A program made the translations under genes and the position numbers. Shown here one piece after another: positions 25,134 through 33,334 of a stretch of DNA of 37,954 nt. The notes below the pieces were generated by a model. It saw only the letters and a list, made by a program, of their open reading frames with translations, was not told where the DNA came from and ran no database searches. Position 1 is the stretch's first letter; the number at the start of each line of letters is the position of its first letter. Origin of the DNA: Bacteroidota bacterium (GTDB taxonomy: Bacteria > Bacteroidota > Bacteroidia > Bacteroidales > Paludibacteraceae); NCBI GenBank assembly GCA_017860295.1, contig JAFNAS010000022.1, positions 1-37,954 of the forward strand, written 5' to 3'.

Positions 25134-27257
25134 ATGAAAATGAAAATGTTTGTTTTCCAGACTATTGCTTTCTTTGTCTCGGTAAGCGCATTCGCTCAGT
25201 TTGGGCATGCAACGTATTTTGACAAAGTGATATTGCAGACCGAAAATGCGGGCTTTTCTACTGAAAAAGATACGGTTAATGTACAGGGACGAAATTCTCT
25301 CTATTTTCAGTATACAAAGGATAACGAAATCTGTAATGTAAAGGTCTTTCCTTCGGTTGGGTACAAGTTAAAGCGATTGGCGCTTGCCGAATCGGCAGAT
25401 TATAATTTGTTGGATTCGGTGGTCGATTACAATGGCCAGTATTACACGTTTACGGTGCAGTTTCGGCACTTGTCGGCCAGCTCTTTTGTGCGTTTTCGCT
25501 TTATCCTCAGTTCGGACTCCGGCAGGGTGATTCAGGACGTTCCCCTATTGCCGGTTACAACTACTACTTTGGTGCCGGATGTTCCGGAACCGGAGCTGAC
25601 CGTCGGCGAAGAGAAGGTTTGCGAGTTGATCTCCAATCATCCTGAGAATATCCGATTTGATCCCAATTGGCAGAAAGAGCAGGATGTAGAATACCGTATT
25701 GCCGAGCTGAACGGAAAATTGTTTCTTCACTTGCTGGCTCATGCGGTTGGGTCGAAAACGCTTGCCATTCAACTCGGAACCTTTGTTCCTCAATTTGTGA
25801 ATGGAAAGTTGTCGTATACTCTACCGGTCATAAGTCAGACACTTACAGTGAAGAAAGCTCCGCTGGCCGTGCTGAAGCCCGATAAAAACGATTTTATTCT
25901 GGACGATGACCTGAAGAATAAAGGAACCGAAATTTATCTCGACAATGCGAAAAACCTGCAATTGAACAATACGTATCTGGTCGAATCAAAAGAGGCGGTT
26001 GGGTCGCCCCTGATTGCGCAAATCTTTACGAAAGAGCGTTTGTCGAATAACCGAATCTTGTGTTTGTTGAGAGCTTATAACTATCATACGACGTCGCAGG
26101 GATACCTTTATGTTAAGGATAACGATGTGGCACGATTTGTGACCAATTTCAACATTATTCCCCAAATCGCCATTGAGCACATCCGTGTGATGCGTAACGG
26201 CAAGGATTGGCAGGACGAAGCAACAATCTATCCGGGAGAAACCGTTGATGTTAAGCTGGAAGGAAAAAGCCTTGACAAAGGGCGGTTTCGTTTCGACGGA
26301 GTGGCAAATCTGAGCGTCGATTCGGTAACCCATAGCGATCATTCGCTGGAGTATAAACTGAAAGTGCCTCTCGATATCTCGAAGAAAACGGTGGAGATAT
26401 ACAATGGAGGAACTAAAACCGGCAGCGTACTGAATGTGAAGGAGTATGCGAAGGCGCATCCGTTCGACTATATTTCCATCAATTATGGCGCCGGGAATAA
26501 ACGTTTGTCGGACATACATGGGCCTGAGTTGTACGATAAACTGATAAAGGATGTCGTTATCTCCTTCCAACCCGATAAGATCGATTCGGTCGGTAGCCTC
26601 TTCGGAAAGCAATATCTGACGGTGGAAGTAAAGATACTGGGGAAAAAGGACGAGATTGTCGATCAGGTTACGATAGATGACATTGCCATCTGTCCCGGTG
26701 CAAAATCGCCGCGATATACATTTTATGATAAGGCGGATTGCAAAAATTCGGAAATAAGTGTCAATTCGAAGATCTCGAATACAACCTATAACTTGAGTGA
26801 CTGGTCGAAAATAAAACTGACATTTAAAAACCAGAAAGACAAATATTCGCAAGAGACACAGGAAAAAACGGTAGAGATTGTTCTTCAAAGGCATACTGAT
26901 TTTGATATCAATGTCTCCTTTCCAACCGGCTTGCTGGTAAAGAAAATGAATACCAAAGGACTGGGAAATTTCGGAGGCGTCAGCATGTCTGTTCTCGGTG
27001 AATTCAGTTTCTACAAACAGGGTAAAATCAATAAATTGCAGCCGTTTAAGATCGGAGCCGGCTTTTTGGCACTGAATACATTCGATTTCAGTAGCGATAA
27101 CTCCTCGAGAGATCTGGGTGCTGTGGTGTTAGGAACTTTGAGCCCGATCAATACGGATCGGAAATTTACGTTTTCAATTTACTTGGGCGGAGGGTATCTA
27201 TTCTCAGCAAAAACAATGTTTTGGTTGATTGGACCGGGTATCTCCGTTCAATTTTAG
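25134..27257 (+). CDS. Unrecognised exported protein, probable outer-membrane beta-barrel at the C-terminus
   Basis: I do not recognise a family. ATG codons at 25134, 25140 and 25146 are possible starts (707, 705 or 703 residues). A signal peptide ends SAFA/Q. Residues about 25-590 are rich in beta-type sequence with several Ig-like stretches, few cysteines and no catalytic motif. The final 110 residues alternate polar and hydrophobic positions and end in GPGISVQF, with a C-terminal Phe typical of outer-membrane barrels; phrases such as FKIGAGFLALNTFDF and FSIYLGGGYLF look like transmembrane strands. It sits between the amidase and the second NamZ-family gene and ends 18 nt before the latter, so it probably belongs to the murein operon, perhaps as a binding or anchoring protein. 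Confidence 0.7.
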   Translation: MKMKMFVFQTIAFFVSVSAFAQFGHATYFDKVILQTENAGFSTEKDTVNVQGRNSLYFQYTKDNEICNVKVFPSVGYKLKRLALAESADYNLLDSVVDYNGQYYTFTVQFRHLSASSFVRFRFILSSDSGRVIQDVPLLPVTTTTLVPDVPEPELTVGEEKVCELISNHPENIRFDPNWQKEQDVEYRIAELNGKLFLHLLAHAVGSKTLAIQLGTFVPQFVNGKLSYTLPVISQTLTVKKAPLAVLKPDKNDFILDDDLKNKGTEIYLDNAKNLQLNNTYLVESKEAVGSPLIAQIFTKERLSNNRILCLLRAYNYHTTSQGYLYVKDNDVARFVTNFNIIPQIAIEHIRVMRNGKDWQDEATIYPGETVDVKLEGKSLDKGRFRFDGVANLSVDSVTHSDHSLEYKLKVPLDISKKTVEIYNGGTKTGSVLNVKEYAKAHPFDYISINYGAGNKRLSDIHGPELYDKLIKDVVISFQPDKIDSVGSLFGKQYLTVEVKILGKKDEIVDQVTIDDIAICPGAKSPRYTFYDKADCKNSEISVNSKISNTTYNLSDWSKIKLTFKNQKDKYSQETQEKTVEIVLQRHTDFDINVSFPTGLLVKKMNTKGLGNFGGVSMSVLGEFSFYKQGKINKLQPFKIGAGFLALNTFDFSSDNSSRDLGAVVLGTLSPINTDRKFTFSIYLGGGYLFSAKTMFWLIGPGISVQF

Positions 27258-27275
27258 ACGAAAGATTATTTACAA

Positions 27276-28454
27276 ATGAAAAAAATTAGTATTGTATTGT
27301 TGCTGATTTGCAGTTGCTTGTCGATTGCTGTCGCAGAAAACAAGGCAAAGGTTCAGCCTGGTGCCGAAAGTGTGGATGAATATTTACCCTTGCTCAAAGG
27401 AAAACGGGTGGGGGTGCTCTCCAACCAGACCGGTGTCATCGGTAAAGAGCATATTGTCGATTTTCTCCACCGTCAGGGAGTAAATGTCGTTTGCATCTTT
27501 TCGCCGGAGCATGGTTTTCGGGGAATGGCCGATGCAGGCGAACATGTCTCCAGTTCGGTGGATCAGAAGACGGGCATTCCCATTAAATCGCTCTATGACG
27601 GCAATACCGGCAAGCCGAGCGATGCGGTGATGCAGTCGATCGATGTGTTGGTGTTCGACTTGCAGGATGTGGGCTTGCGGTTCTATACTTATCTTACAAC
27701 AATGGTGCGTATGATGGATGCCTGTGCCGCCAATCACGTCAAAATGGTTGTGCTCGACCGGCCCAATCCGAACGGACATTATGTCGACGGTCCAATTCTC
27801 GATCTGAAATACCGGTCGTCTGTGGGCTGGGTTCCGGTTCCGGTGGTGCACGGCATGACGCTGGGCGAACTGGCCGGAATGGTCAATGGAGAAAAATGGC
27901 TGACGAACGGTGCGCAATGCGATTTGAAAGTGGTTAAATGTAAAAACTATACACACGCAACGCTTTACAAACTACCCATCGCTCCATCACCCAATCTGAA
28001 GGATATGCGAGCCGTATATCTTTATCCGTCGCTGTGTTACTTTGAGGCAACCCCGGTCAGTCTGGGCCGTGGCACCGATGCTCCTTTCGAACAATACGGG
28101 CATCCCGATATGAAAGGCTACGCTTATAGTTTTACGCCACGGAGCATGTCCGGAGCCAAAACGCCACCACAGCTCGATAAATTGTGTTACGGTGTCGACC
28201 TGCGGACAAAACCTTCCAATGCGGAAGTGTTCAAAAGCGGAGTCAATCTGAGTTATCTGATTGATGCTTATTCGAATTTAAAAATGGGAGATGCCTTTTT
28301 TACCAAATCGTTTGAGAGACTGATTGGAGTCGATTACGTACGCAAGATGATAGAAGAGGGCAAGTCGGCTGCACAGATCAAAGCCTGCTGGAAAAATGAT
28401 GTGGAGAAGTTCAAGCAGCAACGCAAGTCCTATTTGCTCTATCCTGAAAAATAA
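27276..28454 (+). CDS. namZ: NamZ-family exo-beta-N-acetylmuramidase, canonical copy
   Basis: This second DUF1343 protein has 392 residues and a signal peptide ending AVA/E. It carries the full family signature: GVLSNQTGVIG, FSPEHGFRG (Glu78 the putative catalytic residue), GIPIKSLYDG, DVLVFDLQDVGLRFYTY, VVLDRPNPNGHYVDGP and FEATPVSLGRGTDAPFEQYG. It would release MurNAc from the non-reducing ends of glycan chains or from MurNAc-GlcNAc, in the periplasm or outside the cell. It is adjacent to the GH20 gene, which would remove GlcNAc from the same chain ends, so the two could work alternately. It shares only the core motifs with the copy at 2057, so the two are not a recent duplication. Confidence 0.9.
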   Translation: MKKISIVLLLICSCLSIAVAENKAKVQPGAESVDEYLPLLKGKRVGVLSNQTGVIGKEHIVDFLHRQGVNVVCIFSPEHGFRGMADAGEHVSSSVDQKTGIPIKSLYDGNTGKPSDAVMQSIDVLVFDLQDVGLRFYTYLTTMVRMMDACAANHVKMVVLDRPNPNGHYVDGPILDLKYRSSVGWVPVPVVHGMTLGELAGMVNGEKWLTNGAQCDLKVVKCKNYTHATLYKLPIAPSPNLKDMRAVYLYPSLCYFEATPVSLGRGTDAPFEQYGHPDMKGYAYSFTPRSMSGAKTPPQLDKLCYGVDLRTKPSNAEVFKSGVNLSYLIDAYSNLKMGDAFFTKSFERLIGVDYVRKMIEEGKSAAQIKACWKNDVEKFKQQRKSYLLYPEK

Positions 28455-28494
28455 TCAGACTCTTTGTGTTAATTCAAAACTACGTTACTAGCTG

Positions 28495-31005
28495 ATGAAA
28501 AAGATTTTGTCAACCATTGTTGTCGCTTCCCTTTGTGGAATTATGTCCGCTCAATCGTATAATCTGATTCCCCGTCCTGTTGAAGTGACTCCGTCGCAGG
28601 GATCTTTTTCGCTGACTTCGGTTACACCGATTGTTGTCGGAAGAGAGGGTAAACAGGTAGCGCTTTACTTGCAACAAAAACTGAGTCGTCCGATGGGAGT
28701 ATCTCTAAAGATAGTCTCATCTCCGGTTACATCTCCTGCTGTCGAACTGAGCGTGAATGCCTCTCTCGATTTGCCTGCCGAAGGCTATCTGTTGTCGGTT
28801 GGTGATAAAGGTGTGAAAATTGAAGGAAAAGATTCCGACGGGTTGTTTTATGGAGTACAAACGTTGTTGCAACTTCTGCCTTCGCAGGTGTATGCTTCAC
28901 AACTTCAGAATGGCGTTCAATGGACTGTGCCTGCTGTGACGATCAAAGATTATCCCCGTTTTCATTACCGGGGCATGATGCTTGATGTGGTACGTCAATT
29001 CTTTGATGAACAAACGGTGAAGAGCTACATCGACTGGCTGGCGATGCACAAAATCAATAAATTTCACTGGCACCTGACCGATGATCAGGGTTGGCGCATC
29101 GAGATAAAGAAATATCCGAAATTGACCTCCGTTGCCGCTTGGCGTGGGCCGAACGAAGCGATTGCTCCTACCCTCGGTTCGGGCGATAAGCGTTACGGTG
29201 GCTTCTATACGCAGAAACAGATTAAAGAGATCGTCCGCTATGCTGCCGAGCGTCACATTGAGGTGATTCCCGAAATCGATCTGCCGGGGCATAGCTATGC
29301 TGCGGGGGCTGCTTATCCCGGAATTTTGTGTCCTACCAGTCGTGTGGAAGAATCGAAGCGTCCTGCCGGCGATAAAGCCGATGTCTGGTGTGTGGGCAAC
29401 GAGGCTAATTTTACTATGCTTACCAACATCCTGAAGGAGGTTGCAGTATTGTTCCCTTCGAAAATGATTCATATTGGTGGTGATGAGGTGAACATGGCAA
29501 TCTGGCCCCGTTGCCCCATCTGTTCGGCTTTTATGAAGAAAGAACATATGCAGAAGCCCGAAGAGCTGCAGAACTATTTTGTTCACCGACTGGGCACTAT
29601 TGTGCATCATTTGGGTAAGCGGATGGCCGGTTGGGACGAAATCCTGGAAGGTGGTGATTTGGATGCCTCCACGCAGGTATATGCCTGGCGTTCGTTGAAA
29701 CGGGCGGAGGAATCGACCGAAAAAGGGGTTCCTACGGTCATCATGGTGGGCCAAAATTACTATTTTGATATGGCGCAGTCGAAATATGAACGTGGGCATA
29801 ACTGGGCAGGATTGGTTTCTCTTGAAAAAGTTTATGCGCTCGATCCGACCGATCGGTCGATTTTTACTTCGAAACAATCAAAATTGGTGGTGGGCGTGCA
29901 GGGAGCAATTTGGTCCGAATTATTTAATGAACCGGCTCGTTTTCTCGATTATCAATCCTATCCACGTATTTGTGCTTTGGCCGAAGCCGGTTGGACCCCC
30001 CAATCGCAGCGCAACTGGAGTGATTTTTATCAACGCCTGACCGCTTCTCACTTTGATAGAATGTATAACATGGATATTGCATTTCGGGTACCACCTCCTG
30101 TTGTAACTTATAAAAGTAACGTGGTTACTGCAACGGCGCCTTATTCTGGGGCAGAAGTGCGCTACACCAATGATGGAAGCGAACCCAATGCGTCATCTCT
30201 GATTTATATGGCTCCGGTGCGGGAGTTTTATTATGAAAAGCTGAAGTTCAAAACGATTTATAAGACTCTTTCCAGCGTGGCGCTGTCGCCCGAATGCGTG
30301 AATGTTGGTGTCTGGAAAGCGGATACGGCAGTAAAACCAAAGGTGCAATCCTGGGATCTGACCGGGATTGTCGATCGACCGGGCATCTGGTATGCTACTT
30401 TTATCCCCGATCAGACGGCGAAAGGATCTGCATCAGTATCGCAGGTGAGGGTTTACGAGAATGATCTTGCAGTCTCTTCCGATGATAAGAATAGCTCCAC
30501 CGAGCGCACTCAGCGGTATCGTTTGCCTCTTTTTGCTTTCGATAAAGCGAAAAAGTACTTGTTGAAAGCCATTTTACAGGGAAAAGATTCGGTTACGGGT
30601 GTAGTGAAAATCGAATGTTCGCGCTACCTGGAGCCCGCTGTCGGGGTTTCTGTAAATGCCAACCTGAATTCGGAATATGCCCGTTATCTGACCGATTATG
30701 ACTTTGAAACTGTTGCTCGTACTATCGACCGGGGTGCTACCGGACAATCGATCACGTATGTTTTTGCTCAACCTCTTACTTGTTCAAAAATAACCTTTAA
30801 CACCGGGACATTGACTGCATTTTATCTGTTGAAAAACGGGCATGTGGAGTATTCCCCTGATGGAGCAAGGTGGATGCGTGGTGATAAGTTTGAAAAAGGA
30901 ACGGCTGTCCTTCGTCCGTCACAGCCTCTCAAGGCAGTAAAAATTGTGATTGATGGTCCGAATGATGAGGGAATTATTTCTTTTCAGGATTTACGAATCG
31001 AATAA
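28495..31005 (+). CDS. GH20 beta-N-acetylhexosaminidase
   Basis: This exported enzyme has 836 residues and a signal peptide ending MSA/Q. A GH20b domain at about 20-150 is followed by the catalytic barrel (FHYRGMMLDVVRQFF, FHWHLTDDQGWRIEIKKYP, and HIGGDEVN with the catalytic pair Asp330-Glu331). A chitobiase C-terminal-like segment (GAEVRYTNDGSEPNASS) and a beta-rich tail resembling a carbohydrate-binding F5/8-type domain complete it. The mechanism uses the substrate's own acetamido group, so it needs N-acetylated sugars. In this locus it would remove terminal GlcNAc from murein fragments after NamZ exposes it. Chitin or host glycan use is an alternative. It starts 40 nt after the NamZ gene and ends 12 nt before the next gene. 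Confidence 0.95.
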   Translation: MKKILSTIVVASLCGIMSAQSYNLIPRPVEVTPSQGSFSLTSVTPIVVGREGKQVALYLQQKLSRPMGVSLKIVSSPVTSPAVELSVNASLDLPAEGYLLSVGDKGVKIEGKDSDGLFYGVQTLLQLLPSQVYASQLQNGVQWTVPAVTIKDYPRFHYRGMMLDVVRQFFDEQTVKSYIDWLAMHKINKFHWHLTDDQGWRIEIKKYPKLTSVAAWRGPNEAIAPTLGSGDKRYGGFYTQKQIKEIVRYAAERHIEVIPEIDLPGHSYAAGAAYPGILCPTSRVEESKRPAGDKADVWCVGNEANFTMLTNILKEVAVLFPSKMIHIGGDEVNMAIWPRCPICSAFMKKEHMQKPEELQNYFVHRLGTIVHHLGKRMAGWDEILEGGDLDASTQVYAWRSLKRAEESTEKGVPTVIMVGQNYYFDMAQSKYERGHNWAGLVSLEKVYALDPTDRSIFTSKQSKLVVGVQGAIWSELFNEPARFLDYQSYPRICALAEAGWTPQSQRNWSDFYQRLTASHFDRMYNMDIAFRVPPPVVTYKSNVVTATAPYSGAEVRYTNDGSEPNASSLIYMAPVREFYYEKLKFKTIYKTLSSVALSPECVNVGVWKADTAVKPKVQSWDLTGIVDRPGIWYATFIPDQTAKGSASVSQVRVYENDLAVSSDDKNSSTERTQRYRLPLFAFDKAKKYLLKAILQGKDSVTGVVKIECSRYLEPAVGVSVNANLNSEYARYLTDYDFETVARTIDRGATGQSITYVFAQPLTCSKITFNTGTLTAFYLLKNGHVEYSPDGARWMRGDKFEKGTAVLRPSQPLKAVKIVIDGPNDEGIISFQDLRIE

Positions 31006-31011
31006 AAGGAG
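31005..31011 (+). promoter_or_regulatory. Strong Shine-Dalgarno before the phosphoesterase
   Basis: AAAGGAG lies 6 nt before ATG 31018. Such a clear SD is uncommon in this window, where most starts have only A-rich leaders, and it fixes this start codon. Confidence 0.7.
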
Positions 31012-31017
31012 CTGACG

Positions 31018-32844
31018 ATGAGGTGGCTATTGATGAGTTGTGTGTTGATGCTAAGTTTGTTTCTGCCGGCTCAAACAAAGTTTGCATTGCTTACCGACTT
31101 GCATGTTTCTCCCGGTAATGCCAATGAACGGGCATTATCCGGAATTATCGATGAGATCAATGCATCCGATCTGCCTTTTGTAATTATTACCGGTGATATC
31201 ACCAATCAGGGGAGTAATGCCGAATTGTCCAATGTGAAAAGGCAGTTCGGTCGTTTTCGTAAACCTTATTATCTGATTCCCGGCAATCACGAAACCACTT
31301 GGTCGCAGAGTGCGGTCCGCGAATATTATCGCCTTTTCGGTTCCGACAGGTTCTTCTTTAAACAAGATAATCTTCTTTTTGTTGGCTATAATACCGGTCC
31401 CTATATGAAGATGGGTGACGGACATGTGAAGCACGAAGATTTGCTTTGGCTCGATTCCATTCTTACCAAAGAGTCGATAAAAGGTACCCGCTTGTTGGCG
31501 TTTGCGCATTATCCGTTGGTTGAAAACGATATGGGTAATGCACAGGAAGTGGTTGCCATGCTGAAAAAACACGATGCGATCGTTTCGTTTTGCGGTCACG
31601 GTCACGCTTACAAAGAGATGGCGTTTGGCAGTCTTAAGGGCATCATGGCTCGTTCCACTTTCTTCGGTCAGGATACCTTGTCTGCCGGATATACGGTTGT
31701 CCAATTGACCCCGGATTCTGTCTTTGTCAACGAGAAGAAACTGGGCGATGGTCTGAATCGTCGTTTTGCATTCTCGATAGATGCAAGTAGTAAAATGAAG
31801 GAACCGCAATATCCGATTGTGAAGCTGCGATTTCCGGAGCCGATGTCCGTCTCTCTAATTTATCAGGATAAAGCCTCTGTTTTTACCGGCATTTCCATCG
31901 ATGATAATGCGCTTTATTTTGGTAATTCTCTGGGAGATATTGAGGCAATATCGAAGAAAGGGGCAGGCTTGTTGTGGAGTTTTCCTACCGGTTATTCTCT
32001 CTATTCTTCTCCTGTTTGTTCCGGTGGTAAAGTGATTTTTCCGGCAACCGATGGCGTGGTTTATGCTTTGGCGGCTCAAAACGGAAAACAGTTGTGGAGT
32101 GTGAAAACCGATAATCCTTTTGTGGCGGATGGTCGAGTGTCTGGAGGAAAACTATATCAGGGAGGTTACAAAGCTTTCTACTGCATCGATGTTGTTTCGG
32201 GCAAAGTCGATTGGAAGTTTACGGATATCGACAACTACTGTCAGGCACGACCTGCAATTGCCGACGGTAAAGTATTGTTCGGTGCCTGGGATACCAACCT
32301 CTATTGCCTTGATCAGCAAACCGGCACTTTGATCTGGAAATGGAATAACGGGAAGGCTCAGAATCTTTATTCTCCGGCCAATTGTGTACCTGCTGTGCAC
32401 GACGGTAAGGTAATCGTTGTGGCTCCCGATCGTTGCATGACCGCTCTCGATCTCTCTACAGGCAGGCTGTTGTGGCGGAGCAATCAGTATCAGGTGCGTG
32501 AGTCGCAGGGCATTTCGGACGACGGGAAAGCGGTTTATGCCAAATTGATGGATGGGCAGTTGCTGGCTGTTTCAGCCGAAAGCCCGGAATACAAACCTCT
32601 CTGGACGGTAGATGTCGGTCTGGGCTACGAACATGCACCTTGTCCGATACTCGAACAAAACGGGACAGTTTATCTCGGTTCCCGCAACGGCGTTGTGGTG
32701 GCTGTCGATGCAGTGTCACACAAGGTTTTATGGTCGTTTAAAGGGGGTAATTCCGAAGTCAATCAGTTTAGTGCCGATACTCAAGGAAATGTTTATTTCT
32801 CGTTGATTGAGGGCAAAATATATAAGATAGGGGCAAAAAAATAA
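31018..32844 (+). CDS. Metallophosphoesterase fused to a PQQ-type beta-propeller
   Basis: This exported protein has 608 residues and a signal peptide ending PAQ. Residues about 20-270 form a calcineurin-like phosphoesterase with the metal motifs DLH, ITGDIT, IPGNHE, FAHYP and CGHGH. Residues about 280-608 form a PQQ/BamB-like propeller (repeats such as GKVIFPATDGVVYALAAQNGKQLW and GKVLFGAWDTNLYCLDQQTGTLIW). The phosphoesterase could remove phosphate from a cell-wall component, and the propeller may be a binding platform; neither substrate is known from sequence. It is tightly coupled to the GH20 gene and is the last gene of the plus-strand cluster, closed by the hairpin at 32841. Confidence 0.85.
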   Translation: MRWLLMSCVLMLSLFLPAQTKFALLTDLHVSPGNANERALSGIIDEINASDLPFVIITGDITNQGSNAELSNVKRQFGRFRKPYYLIPGNHETTWSQSAVREYYRLFGSDRFFFKQDNLLFVGYNTGPYMKMGDGHVKHEDLLWLDSILTKESIKGTRLLAFAHYPLVENDMGNAQEVVAMLKKHDAIVSFCGHGHAYKEMAFGSLKGIMARSTFFGQDTLSAGYTVVQLTPDSVFVNEKKLGDGLNRRFAFSIDASSKMKEPQYPIVKLRFPEPMSVSLIYQDKASVFTGISIDDNALYFGNSLGDIEAISKKGAGLLWSFPTGYSLYSSPVCSGGKVIFPATDGVVYALAAQNGKQLWSVKTDNPFVADGRVSGGKLYQGGYKAFYCIDVVSGKVDWKFTDIDNYCQARPAIADGKVLFGAWDTNLYCLDQQTGTLIWKWNNGKAQNLYSPANCVPAVHDGKVIVVAPDRCMTALDLSTGRLLWRSNQYQVRESQGISDDGKAVYAKLMDGQLLAVSAESPEYKPLWTVDVGLGYEHAPCPILEQNGTVYLGSRNGVVVAVDAVSHKVLWSFKGGNSEVNQFSADTQGNVYFSLIEGKIYKIGAKK

Positions 32845-32862
32845 GGCTTTGAAAAGCCTTAT
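32841..32862 (-). terminator. Terminator of tRNA-Leu, overlapping the phosphoesterase stop codon
   Basis: ATAAGGCTTT and AAAGCCTTAT form a perfect inverted repeat around GA. On the minus strand it is followed by a run of seven T, as expected for a terminator of the tRNA transcript. It may also act on the convergent plus-strand operon, although no U tract follows in that direction. Confidence 0.85.
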
Positions 32863-32876
32863 GAAGAATAAACTGT

Positions 32877-32956
32877 GCGGATGAAGGGACTCGAACCCCC
32901 ACGCCTCTCGGCACCAGATCCTAAGTCTGGCGCGGCTACCATTACGCCACATCCGC
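32877..32956 (-). tRNA. tRNA-Leu (anticodon UAG)
   Basis: The minus strand folds as a tRNA: acceptor GCGGATG/CATCCGC, anticodon stem CCAGA/TCTGG with loop CTTAGGA (anticodon TAG, reading CUA), a longer variable arm as in leucine tRNAs, and a T-arm with GGTTCGAGTCC. CCA is not encoded. TACCTTTG, a fitting -7 box, lies upstream at 32976-32969. Confidence 0.93.
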
Positions 32957-32968
32957 TTTTTGAGAGTA

Positions 32969-32976
32969 CAAAGGTA
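32969..32976 (-). promoter_or_regulatory. -7 box of tRNA-Leu
   Basis: On the minus strand this reads TACCTTTG, matching TAnnTTTG, and lies 13 nt upstream of the tRNA 5' end. A clear -33 element is not seen. Confidence 0.5.
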
Positions 32977-33015
32977 TTGACTTTTTGTCATATCCGAAAA
33001 TTTCGGATGATAAAA

Positions 33016-33028
33016 GTCCGCTTTGGAC
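33016..33028 (-). terminator. Hairpin after the small RNA
   Basis: On the minus strand, GTCC-AAAGC-GGAC is followed by TTTTATC, 4 nt after the closing helix of the small RNA. The stem is short (4 bp), so it is a weak terminator at best. Confidence 0.45.
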
Positions 33029-33032
33029 AGAA

Positions 33033-33209
33033 TAAAGCCACTTCGGAAGTTGTGAGAAAACTCCTAATAAATAGGGTTTGAGTGTCGGAATTCGTTGTAA
33101 TCTGCCGTGTCTCTCGACAACCCGAAGGTGCAGCCCGCCATTGAACTCCTAAACTTATCTCAGTACGATTTTTCTGTTGAGTTTTCCAGCTTATCCGAAG
33201 CGGCTTTAC
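33033..33209 (-). ncRNA. Structured small RNA of about 176 nt with its own promoter, family not identified
   Basis: On the minus strand the 5' arm TAAAGCCGCTTCGGA (33208-33194) pairs with the 3' arm TCCGAAGTGGCTTTA (33047-33033), a 15-bp closing helix with one G-U pair. Inside, GAAAACTC (33186-33179) pairs with GAGTTTTC (33063-33056). Two small tetraloop hairpins lie within: ACC-TTCG-GGT and TGTC-GAGA-GACA. A promoter lies at the right distance upstream and a GTCC/GGAC hairpin with TTTT follows. No open reading frame of note is present. The long closing helix and size recall 6S RNA or the Bacteroidales-1 motif, but I cannot assign it. It lies between the M6 protease gene and tRNA-Leu. Confidence 0.7.
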
Positions 33210-33214
33210 ATATA

Positions 33215-33245
33215 CAAAGATAATTGAAATTGGCTATTTGTGCAA
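33215..33245 (-). promoter_or_regulatory. Promoter of the small RNA
   Basis: On the minus strand, TTG (33245-33243), 20 nt of spacer and TATCTTTG (33222-33215) match the Bacteroidota promoter consensus. The -7 box ends 6 nt before the first paired base of the small RNA. Confidence 0.7.
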
Positions 33246-33334
33246 CTCCTTCCTCCTAAAATTCGCATGTTAACATATCCGATCGGGACAAGTTGATTGT
33301 AAAAGAAACAAAGTCAGTCTGTTTGAATGAAGAG

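Noticed and set aside
32992-33008. Palindrome ATCCGAAA-A-TTTCGGAT as a terminator
   Set aside because: It has no following U tract in either direction and may just be a chance palindrome between the small RNA and the tRNA.
33033-33209. SRP RNA, tmRNA or RNase P RNA
   Set aside because: None of the conserved sequence blocks of those RNAs could be found in either half of the molecule.
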